Shown here one piece after another: positions 24,701 to 36,700 of a stretch of 64,000 nt of DNA. Every line of letters begins with the position of its first letter. Positions within the stretch are counted from its first letter, which is position 1. A model generated the notes under the pieces. The model ran no database searches, was not told the origin of the DNA, and saw nothing but the letters and a program-made list of their open reading frames with translations. This DNA is from Incurvaria masculella (taxonomy: Eukaryota; Arthropoda; Insecta; Lepidoptera; Incurvariidae). The stretch lies in assembly GCA_946894095.1 (NCBI GenBank), contig OX335642.1, positions 21,649,021 through 21,713,020 of the forward strand, written 5' to 3'. The position numbers were made by a program, and so were the translations under genes.

Positions 24701-27700
24701 TATTTATTGTTTTCGGTATATTTAAAAAGTCTTAAAAAAGTTTCTTTATTTTTATGCAACTGGACATGGATGGATTACATCAAACTGACATATGCCAAGA
24801 CATTCCTTATATTGCTCGGCTACATTGGATGGAAAACACGGACAATTTTCATTGCCGCTTCGACCATCGTTCATTCAATGCGATGGTACCAACTCGGGCG
24901 GAACAGTTTTCCGTGGAATCCGAACCACGGCCAGCCTCAATCGCTCGCTCTCAGAGGTGCTTCACCAAGCTTATCGCTTTGCAAGGTGTCGCGCATCGAT
25001 ATAATCTAATTTGGTACGTCGATGGTGTCGTGCCACTGGGCTACCGAGGCTGTAGCGAACGTAGCGATTTTTACAAAGAGCTGTTACCTCAACATGCCAA
25101 CGAATGCAACAAACAGATGCATAGAAGCTAGTCACCCGCACCCAAACACACCCTCATACACCCTTACTCACCCTGACCCTGAATCCTTATTATGGCATTA
25201 ATAATCTTGGCACAAAATTTTATTGTGAGGTTTTTGCGCTTAGATAAATAGCAGTCTATTCATGTATGTGAAAACCATAGACCCTAGCATAGAGCGCTGT
25301 ACTCACATTATAAACCCATGGTGAAAACGGTATTTTTGGCTTAAAAATGACACACGACAATGTACATAAATATATTGTAATATGAGTTGTAAATTCTTTG
25401 TAAGTTTTCCATAAATACATCTTACAGTACCAATAGATGGCGCTACCCACTGGAACAGACATGTCAAAAGATCAAGAAGTATATATCGCACAAACGAAGT
25501 ATTCAAGCGATATAACGTAATAATATATCCAACACCCTTATCACGACTATACTCCCTACAAACCAAACGTGCAGTCGGGGCCATAAAAGTTTATGAGCAA
25601 GTGAAGCCCAGTTGTGGATGCGCGATTATCGATAGCGTCGATAGATATTTCATAATTTATTGAACTGGATACATTGTCAAATATTCGTCTTATCCCTGAT
25701 GAATGGTGAGTATATTTACTAGGGAATTATATTAAATGTTTTTATATCTGCGCAAGTTTCAAATTAAAATTAAAATTAAGTCGTCTGTCATCTAACAGTT
25801 TTTGTATGTATGTAACTACTGACTTGTTAAGTATGTACGAAATTATTATTACGCGAATTAGCTAGACTATTGTACTATTTACCAACACTTCTTTATAAAT
25901 ACAAACACAGCTTACTTTCTGTGAAATGAAGAGTATAACCCATGGGGGAAAGAGAATAGCACAGGGGATTTCCTAGATCGAGCTTTTGTACTGCTTTTAA
26001 AATAAACGATTTAATATTTTTTAAATTTAAGATTATCGAGTTTGTTTTCGTGAATCATACATAAAAATACCACATGACGAGCAAGATATATACCACGTGC
26101 TGGTTACTTTTGCATATTTTATATGATTTTTGTACTGCTTTTATAAGTTTTTTTTTTAATATTAACCTTTGCATAAATAAAAAACCTGTTAGATGACAGA
26201 CGATTTAATTTTAATTTTAATTTGAAAATTGCGCAAACATAAAAAATGTTAAATATACTTCCCTAGTAAATATACTTACCATCCATCAGGGATAAGACGA
26301 ATATTTGACAATGTATCTTGTTCGTGAAATCATGAAATATCTATCGACGCTATCGATAATCGCGCATCCACAACTGGGCTTCACTAGCTCATAAACTTTT
26401 ATGGCCCCGACTGCACGTTTGGTTTGTAGGGAGTATAGCGGAAAGCAGCTGCGCAGCCGTGGGTCTCAAGGCCGAACCCACCTTTTCATCTCCACAGCCT
26501 TCAATTAACCTATCGGAAACTAAATACCGGCGGCAAAACTAAGAATACAAATTAGAGGGTGCAGACAAATTTTATTAGATTGCACCAATTATCAATGTCA
26601 ACCTGTTTTAATGTAGCTCGAAATTGTTAGTAAATGGCCGTCATTACTTATTGTATGACAATAAAATTAGATTTCTTACCGCTTTCTCGAAGAAGGAAGA
26701 AATCGTAGTGGTCAGCTTTTTTCCTCATGCTACAGGACTTACAGAGATAATATCGAACAGGATATCGGGAAGAACCCCTAAGCCTTTTGGGGTTACCTCA
26801 AAAGTGAAAGGAAACCAACTCTTTTCCAGCCCAGATGATTTTCAAAGAAACTAGAATCATCTACTGGTAAAGGTGTCGCAAACTTATTTGCGGAACATTT
26901 ATCTTCCACATTTGGTAACAATACGCCTAGGAGATTCTAGAATCTCCGAGCCATTTCCAAATATACCAAATTCCATATGCCTCAATCACATCTCGATTCA
27001 CGACCACGAAGTCTTCAAAATATTACAAAACCTAGATGTTTACAAAAGCTCTGGTCCCGACGATATCCTGCCCTCGTTTGTAAAAAGGTGCGCCAAATTT
27101 ATTGATTACCCCTAGACATAATTATTTAATAAATCTCTCGAGACAGGATGTTTTCCTCAAAGATGGAAAAAGTGAATAGTGCCTATTTTAAAGAATGGCA
27201 ATGCTAAAGAAGTAAAATAAAAAAATATATAGGCCTATATCAATACTCTCAACTTATTTATAATGTTTCGAAGCCCTCATCTGTCCAAAAATAACCTGGT
27301 ACACCAAACACTTAATTAACCCTGCACAACATGACTTTCAACATCACAAATCTACTGCAACAAATCTCGTTAATTTCTTATCCAACATCACCAAATACGT
27401 CGACAGACGCATCGAACTACTGTGTATACTGATTTTAGCAGTGTATTTGATAAGATAAATCACAAATTATTTAGAAACAAGCTCATTACTTTTCGCATAT
27501 TATGAGGATCTCTCGATCATCAGTGGTTTGAATCTTACCCTACACAAAGAGTACAAAAAGTCGTTATAAACGGTTATGACTCAATGCATTATTTTGCCAC
27601 CTCAGGGGTAACGCAAGGGTCACACTTGGGTCCTATTCTGTTCATTATATTTATAAACGATATTGTGGAAGTTGTTAAAGATTCAAATTGCTCTCAAAGT

Positions 27701-30700
27701 TTTCGTGTGTACAATGTTGGCTTATCTTTTATAAAATAAATAAATAAAGGTAAGTGACACATTTTTGACGGATACATTTTGTATCTTTACTACTTTTATG
27801 ATAAGTACTACTTGTAGTATGAAATTACTAACCATTCAATTTTGATTTGATACAATTTCGTATCAATAATGACGAGGGCTCTATACACCCGAATTTTATT
27901 TTATTTTAGTTAAGCATTATTAGTTTCTCGGTATTGGTCAAAATCTCATATAGGAATCTATTATTACTTTATTGATAGGGATGCTCTCAAACCATTATAC
28001 TCTTAATTGTCTGTAGGTGGTAGCATTTAAAGGGATATGTAACTATGTGATCAGCTGACAGTAGTAGTTTATGACAAAACTCATAGTATTAAAACCAAAT
28101 GTGCAAGTGTTTCACAGTGTTGTGTTGCCACTGGAGCAGTGCATCGCTTAAAGGTCCTTGCTTACGGTGACGCTTGGCTCAGGTTATCTCTTTCCCTAAA
28201 ATATGGTTGAAAGAGGTAATGGCTGTTCCCGGCGTGATGCTCGTGAACGGGTGCTGTTTGTGGGGACTGGCCTGCTCCAATTGGCAACATATTAGTTGGG
28301 GAGGATTGTCTTTGCAAATAAAATGATATTTGTCATGAACTGTTGCATACGGCATGGATTGTAAATTTTTGTGTATTCATGTGAATTTAGTGTTTTACCT
28401 ATGTTTTTGTTAAAATAATTGACAAACACTTTTGTAAACTTAGACTAAGTGGACGTTGAAAAAAAAAACAGCGGAGTTTCTTTCCAGTTCTTCTTCGCTG
28501 TGTTTTGTTTTGCTGAACTGGCCAATGCTAAAGTGTGACAAATCCGAGTGCGGTGTACTGTCTATGGATGATGAATAAACAATACAATACAATACACACC
28601 AGAACTTTCATCGACCGTTATTGCTGAAGTAGTTCAACTGAAGATACCCTAAAACCGTCGACGGTTACAACATTGGTAAGCAAGTGGTTTAATACCTTAC
28701 ATATCATAAATCATTAGTTGCATCAAATGACCCTCACTGGCCCTTGGAGACCTTTAATCTCGTCAGTAAATTTACTTTTTCGTGAACAGTTATGTCGCTT
28801 TTTCCAAATTCGAAAATTGGAAGACGAAATACCATCTGGTCGGTTCGGGCCCAAGCTCGCAGTACATATCAAAACGAGTCCTTTTTACAGGGCTCTGTCC
28901 CTTAAGAACGGCCCGTAATCTATGCTCCCCTTACAAACGTAGTTTACTAATAATTTGGAAACCGCTATTCCAATTAAATTTCAGGTAACAAATATCTGTG
29001 TCTGCATGCTTTTGTTTTTTTGAAAAATCCAAACCGAATGAAATGAAAGCAAAAAGAAAATTTCATACGAATTTTGTTTTCTCTATGGTTTGACCCATAA
29101 TACATTTACCGAAAAAACAAAGGCATGCAGACACAGATATTTGTAGCGTAATATTAGATACCAAATATCAAGTAAGTTGGAACATTGGTTTTCAAATGAT
29201 TAGTAAACTACGTTTGTATGGGAGGCGAAATTTTCAGGTGCTTACGGGCCGACCTTAACGTGTCCTTGCTTCCCGCAGTACGATTACGAAGTACGAAACG
29301 GGGGGTCGGTTGTATCTGACAGCTATTGCGATTACGAAATGGAAGCATCAGCAACCGCAGTGCGATTACGAAGCGTGTAACGAGGTGTAGATGCGGTTAG
29401 TACCCCAAACTGACATATTTTGTACTTAGACCGGGATAGGTACGGTTTGAGAAGCACATGAAATCCGAAATGATTTTTTTTTTCTCAGAAATATATAATT
29501 TCATGTTCATATGCTTACACTAAGTTTGCAACATTTAGCCGGGCCCGGAAGATAGAAAAAAATTTAAAATCTATAAAAAACTATACATCTCCTAAACAAA
29601 TATTTAGAAACGGTATTAAAAAAATGTATATGTTAAGTCTTTTAAGGCGTAATGTAACTGTGAATTTGCAACAAATTTGTAATTACGGAAATGTATTTAA
29701 AAAAATGTTTTTACTAAAAAAAATCTATGCCGCGAACCTAACTTGCTATTGCTGTATTTCTTTCTAGAATATGTAAAAGAAAATTAAATTCTTTAAAAAC
29801 TAAACAAAGAACGATTTTATACGTATTTCGAATTTTTTGTTTAGCTTTTGTGTGAATTTAAAAATTATAAATGAAAAAAAATGTGCTTCTAATATTTGCA
29901 ACATTTTACGAATTTCACAGAATATAGAGTTTGCGGTCGGTTTCCAATTTTAGAAAATAAAATCGAATTTTCATTATTTGCTTTGCAGATATTATGAAAT
30001 AGTACAAAAAAAATTATTTACACAGTTCCGTAAATAAGAAATTGTTGCAAATTCACAGTAAAATTACACCTAAAATTAGCTAACATATAACATTTTTAAA
30101 TAACATTTCTAAATATTTGTTTAGGAGATATCATTTTTTAAACATATTTCATATTTTATTTCTATCTTCCGGACCCCCAAAATGTTGCAAACTTAATGTA
30201 CACACGTCCACATGAAATACTACGTTTATGAGAAAAAAAATTGCATTTCGGATTTAATGTTTTTCTAAGTGCTGATTTAAGGCTAAAGTTCCTGGAGTAA
30301 CTCGAAAGCCGCCAGTTTGCTGTTAATTTCAGGTTGGTGCGGCACTTACACCTCATGTCGCGCTTCGTAATCGCATTGCCCGTCGGTTAAACATACATAC
30401 ATATTATATCACTTGTAATCTGTCGTTTGCCCTTATTCAGTTGGTTATTCATACCAATAAATATAAATATAAAAACCCGACACGGTGAGCTAATAGGCGC
30501 CCCCGTTCGTGTCAGAGGGCGGTAATATTCCGTTTCACGAATGAATGCCACCCTAATCCCCTTTCCCGCGGCCGCACCGCAAACACCCCCATGTGTTGCC
30601 GCGCAGTGAAACTCGCTGACACGCGAAGGGTTTTTGATGATTCAGCACCACCAAACAACGCGTGTGTTTGCATTTTTCTACACAGCTCATACCTATGTTC

Positions 30701-33700
30701 ACTGGCGCTTTAACTGCTCGCTGACACACGAATAGGACCATGCACTGAAAAAGTGTATTCAGGGCTTATTATGGCATGACTTGGGCAGGGGTCAAGGTTC
30801 CACTGTTGGTGTTGAGCGAATTTCATTTCATTTCATTTATTTATTTATTCAACTTCTGGTGGTAAAACTACACTAAGTCATGTCACAATTTGATTGATCC
30901 GCGGATTCGATCAACCAGTGAAGAAGAACCCGCAAAGAAACTTCACTGGTCTATAAATTATGTTTTTTTTTTGTCTTTTTTTTCGTCCACATAAATGATA
31001 TAACACAATTATGATTTCATACCTAAATGCTACTGCCAAACTTACATTGGTAGAACGGTCTAAAGCAAAGAACTAAGAACTACGAGGAAACAACAACCCA
31101 CAGTGTGAAAAGTCTTAATTAATAAATAAATTACTTAACTTAATAACCAAAAGGATTGCAGGCAGCAAAGACACGGGGTGTACCTACTTGTACGAAAGTA
31201 TGTCCGCGCCCACGTTCGCGTTAAATTCTGAAGAAAATCAATCAGTTTTTACCTAAGGCTTCCATTATTTAACGCCTCGGGTAACTTAGCTAAATGATAA
31301 CAGTTTTTCCTGAAATAAATAACTAAACATTTAATTGTATTTAAAAATTACTAATCAAACAATTAATATGTGCATTGCTGGTCTAGCTACAATTTAAAGA
31401 TAAAATTGTTTGGTGCTTTGTAACTAGACCGAAGCATTTTTCATCTTTTTAAAATCCAAAATGAGTAAGAGTTATTTTTTAAAACATAAAAAAATCACTT
31501 ACGCCCTCATGGAACTGATTGCAATAAGGCGCTATCACGCCCTTAAAAAGCCTTAATACTTCATTTCCGTCTTAAGGTGGCCCATCCCGCTCATCTCCCC
31601 ATACAAAATGGGAAAGAAGATCACGCCCATATTTCTTGTCAGAGATCCAATATTTTGCTCAAAATAGCTTTATTTGATCGAACTACATGTCTGATGACCA
31701 TTGGCATTGTAAAATTTTGTCTGGTTTCTAAGTTATAAGGTCCGAAAGTTCGCATTTTTCGCGCGTTTTATACAATAACTTTGGAGGTGGATTACGCAAT
31801 GATAAAGTAAGAACATCTTAAAAAGATTAGTCATCAGACATAGCTTATTTAATCAAGATTTATAATCTATTTGGTTTTTGTTCGATTTTTTACTACAGCG
31901 GTCGTGGTTTACTTTTAGCTATAAGTCGTTTTGAAATTAAAATTTTCGTAAATCTTACGAAATCATACACTATGCACATTGTTTTTTTTGTGGACATGTT
32001 GCATCTTCCTCATCACGGAGCCTGTCTTATTTTTTGAACCAGAGAAGGTCCCAGAGCGCAACAGCACGGTTTTGTACCGTGCCCGCGAATGAGTTAGGCC
32101 CGCCGGGTTGGGCCACCTTAAAACTCGGTTTTCAGTTGATTCAATTCACTGAATTTTGACGAGTTTGATGGAATTAAGGTAATTGAATTGAACGGGATAA
32201 AAGCAGGCTTGAACGAGCATCGAAATAGAGGCAATTCTTACCTAGCTTTAAGTAATACTAATCAACTCAAAGTATAGCTAGCAGGATTAAAACCAAGAAA
32301 ATAAAACATATCAAAAGGTCGAAAAGACAAAGATAAATGTATTGATATATTAAAATAACCATGTCTGGATGTAACACATAAGTCATTTAAAATTCACAAT
32401 GACAAAACTAAAGATATTTGTGGCATAACTTTGACGAATACTCAAATCTGCCCTCCTGCAGACTCCTCCGACCTCAATGTTCCGTCCAAATGATGTATAG
32501 GGTCCGTTTCAGTGTTCTAACTCACGTAGTTAGAATTTATGCTGGCCTGTATCGCCCTCTAAACCTCTGTGTCAACGAAATATGTGTTATTTAAAAGAAA
32601 TATCAATATTTACGAAAATATCCTAAAAACAATTTTGTTAAATGTGCAATGATAAATGCTTGCCAAATGGCAACACTCTCTTCCGGCATATTGTGTAACT
32701 GTCAATTATTCCACTCGCAGTTATTATATCTTTTATTATCATCTTCCTAGCCGACTTTCATTTACAAGATAAAGCAGAAACCTTACAAATTTCCATTACT
32801 ACAGACACGGACAGCGATCTCCGTGACGAATGTCAGTAGCTTCGATAAGTTTTTGTTTATGGAGTGGTCGAATTCACCTTTTTAAGCGTTTTAGCTTAGA
32901 AGTAATAGTATAATATTTATCTTAAGTATTTTTTGGACCTCTATAATAATTCTTTGTGATTGACTTTCATAAAAATTGGCTTCGAATAAGTCGACGAAAC
33001 CACGCAACGACAGCAATGCGAGACGGGGCTAAAATATATGTGCTCTTCGCGGCAGTTAGCAAACACTAATGCCTAAATTCAATTAATAGGTTGCAAATAA
33101 AATTGTGGTGCGGGTTTTTGCCGCGCGCCGTTTTCCGCCACTTGCGGTTGCATGCATGCATTTCTTTATCATCAAACCGCGCGCGGTGTAGGTAGGGCGT
33201 TCTAAGACGACCGAATAATGCGGTTATTGATACGATCAGAATCTGTTTGCATATATCTGAGAAAAAAAATCACTTAAGATATTAAATATAAAGTAAAAAA
33301 TAATACGTACTTTTGCCCTTACCGTGGGCCTTTTTTCTGTGTCTCGGGGAGTTGGCGGGCGTGCTGCGCTCGGAGTCGCCGGTGTGCTCGGTGCCGCTGC
33401 TGTCGGGCGGCACGGAGAAGGCGGTGCCGGCGGGGCAGCGCTCGCGCGATCTGCTACGCGACCAGCGACTCTGTTGCAAATGTAACACTAGTGAGTCCGG
33501 GTATTACGGAATGTTGGCATATATCCTAATATTCATTTGCGATTGCTCAGGTACGGAACCGGCGTAACGCCCCGCCCAGACCTGCGCCGCTAACTACAAG
33601 CCGAAAAATGCTCTCCGTAGAAGCATAACGCTATCTTTTTCATCACGCTGTTCTCGTGAAGGTAGCGGGTTTCTGCGATTATAAAATTAAAAGAAAAAAA

Positions 33701-36700
33701 AGAACAGAAGAAGAAAGACGAAGACGTCCAAAATCTAGTGGTGTTTCAAGCTCGCATACAATGATGGTGAAGGTAGTAGAGGCGACTAGTTGCTCTTGTT
33801 AAGATTCCGATGACTGTTGCGGATGCGGTGCTGGAGATAAAGGAAGTCATGGTCGGTCATCCCATATTGACGAGTTAAGTCGGTGCCCAGTGCAACGCAG
33901 TGGGCCGGTAAATGGTACTGGATGATGGGAACATGGAGATCGTAGTACGAAACGTGGTGTCGATAAGTGATGTTGTCCTAGTGGGTATTTCTTATCACAT
34001 ATCGACTGTTGGCGCTGATGCAGCGGGAAACTTTAGGATAAAGAATTCCAGATGGGCGAGGAATGTTATTTAGACCTTCAAATGATGTTTAAAGATCCGG
34101 AACCTGTGGAATGCACTTCCTGCCGTGGAATTTCCCCCAAATTAACATCTGGGGCCTATCAAACGTGTGAAGAAGCACCTGGTCGGCCGCAGTGGTTTTC
34201 GCAGCCCACGTGAAAGTTCTAAAAATCATGGACAGACCTCGTAGACACAGAATATATATAGGATTACATCCAGTAGCTTAACTCCATACAAAGTCCCGAT
34301 TTCGTGCACCTGTACAAGCACATTTTGATTGCTGAACTGTCGCGAATGATCCTTCTAAATCAAAGATTTTCGAAATAATATTTTTAAAAGTAACAGAACC
34401 AGCAGTGCAGACAACCCCGACACTCGATGGAGGGATGGTATTATCTCAAAAATCACCTGAGTTGAGCTAGCGCTGTGACCCGGTCGCACAGCTGTATATC
34501 TACTGTATCGTAGAAGACGGCCTGCTTCACGCATGAAACCATTACCTTGAGACTGCTGAAGAAGTGATGCGTGCGATGGACGACGGAGAGCGGGACGGCG
34601 TGGTGCGCGGCGGAGCGGGCGCGCGCGGGCGGCGGCGGCGCGTGCTCGAGCGGCGCACGCGAGCACGACAGCTCCGACGCGGACTTGGAGAGTCGCCCCA
34701 GCGCCGCCGCCGCCGACGCCGCGTCCGAGCGCTCTGCAACAAGCAGCGTGTGGCATGCGTTACGCGACGCGTCGCCCGCATCCGAGCGCTCATGCGGTGC
34801 GCGCCACACGAAAGGGTGGGGGGCATGGCCGTCCGAACTAAAGTTCGCTCAAGGAGGTGACTCTCTAGAGTAAAAACTTGTGGAATAAAATAAAGCATGA
34901 ACACTGTCATGTATTGAAACGAGACCTACAAACTGTCGGATGGACACGAAATAATATTTTTTTATGTCAATTTTGACAGGGGATTTTCATGGAGGTGACT
35001 TCAGGACCTCCATGGGGATTTTGTTATTCAGAAAAAGTTCATGGACAATTCGTAGCTTTATCTAACGGACGATTACGTACAAAATCTTTAATTTCTCCCC
35101 AGGTTAATAGAGCCCCAGAAGGCAGATAATGTTATGGCCTTCGTCATCAAGTGTTCTGAAATGGATTCCCGGAAGGTATTTTTGATTTAACACCTTTTAC
35201 TAATTTCCTCACCTCCATGCTTTTACTATTATTTTTATTTGTGATACCTTCACTAACTGACCCTCGAAAACGAGGGGGTCCAGCATCAGAGGGTAGAGGT
35301 CTCAGCAAGTGACCTACACAGGGGAGCCTGGTTGGGGCCAATCCTGAGAGGCAGCACACCCTGAACGCCAGCGGAAGGCCCTGGAAGGCAACTTCGCAAC
35401 TTGGACTATCCCAGCGGGTCCTCCATCGGTTGGAGTGGAGCGCAGGCTCCGGACCGAAGTGGACCGATCTCTTCAGGTTGTACCGTACCGTAATCAAATT
35501 GGAAGAAGAAAAATAAACCCTATTATCCGGTAAAACTGTGGTTTCCTTGTAGTCAGAACTGGTTTCCCAAACTAGGTCCGGAAACTTACACAAAATTCAT
35601 TCGTGACAACACCTAAGTATGAAGACAGCAAAATTACTCAGGAAAAACCACGGAGGTAAAGAATGTTATTTCTTCACCTCCATGGGAAAAACTACATGAT
35701 TACTGAGTGACCTGTTGCGAACACGAGACTGCAATTTTCTCTGATATCTTATTAACTTAAACAAGTATCAAATAGAAAAATATTCCAAGTCGACAATTCT
35801 GGCAATTAGCGAGGAATCACGAATTAACCTATAGAGCAAAGGTCAATGCGGAGAATTGTTACCAATTCAGCAAGCCAGACATCGACGGGTGAGCTATACT
35901 CAGCGTTAACTCCGAATGTATTTTCAATTCGTTATTTTGGTAACATTCAAGTAATAATATTCTGGGAGGTCACGACATTTTAGGTCATGATAAGGTAAAT
36001 GGCTGAATATGGCTTCACATGTTAAAGACCAACCCTCTGATTCTAAATATGTTGGTCTGCCTGCGCCAAATGGTTGCGTCAGCTAGATTGGCTATACGAA
36101 ATAGATGTTGGTATGTACCTGCTGTTGAATATACTGATAGTCTAGAAACATTGATACCTATGAATTTTACAACAATAAATAGTCGGTTTTTAAATTAAAT
36201 ACTTAAATATACCTAAAGTTAAATTTGTAAACTAAAGCGCCTATATAAGCAAGTTTGTACTGATACTTTCATGCTTCGTTATTTGCAGCCATTTACCTTA
36301 TCGAATATAGTATATTTTGTCACCATAAATAATTTTCAGGCGACTTATCTACGCAACGCAACCACTTCGCGCAGGCAGACTGACACATTTAGCTTTAGAG
36401 GGTTGGTCTTTATCCCATAGACCTAGCATGCGCGTGCAGCGCGACATCCTATTTCTATGCTTTATCCTGTGAACCTAGTTTCAACCATTTACGTTATCGT
36501 TAGCATTTTTGTCGCGACCTCCTAGTCTATAAGTGGTATATCGATGCTGATCTTAAAATATCATAGCTTATCGCATTGCAGCGCGGATAGCCAGCAAATA
36601 TATCTGAGCCCTTAGTCCGACTTGTCACCTAAATTGGCGTTTACGTCAAACCGATCGACTGGCGTTTTCAAATGAATGGAGAATTCAAGAGCGCACGCAG

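Larger units (their letters stand above)
34980..35690 (-). other. Unrecognised 148-codon frame between two hairpins
   Basis: A minus-strand frame at 35147-35593 contains [19 protein letters not shown] and [13 protein letters not shown]. The start context and any splice sites are unclear. The stretch is bracketed by CACCTCCATGGG hairpins at 34991 and 35651, so it may be the cargo of an uncharacterised mobile element. No family is recognised. Confidence 0.35.

Noticed and set aside
24707..25131. Three overlapping plus-strand frames
   Set aside because: They cover a reversed tRNA-derived SINE also found at 5.6 and 49.9 kb.
34564..34873. Plus-strand Arg-rich frames
   Set aside because: They are the antisense of the GC-rich Mctp exon 34546-34733, which has proper splice sites on the minus strand.
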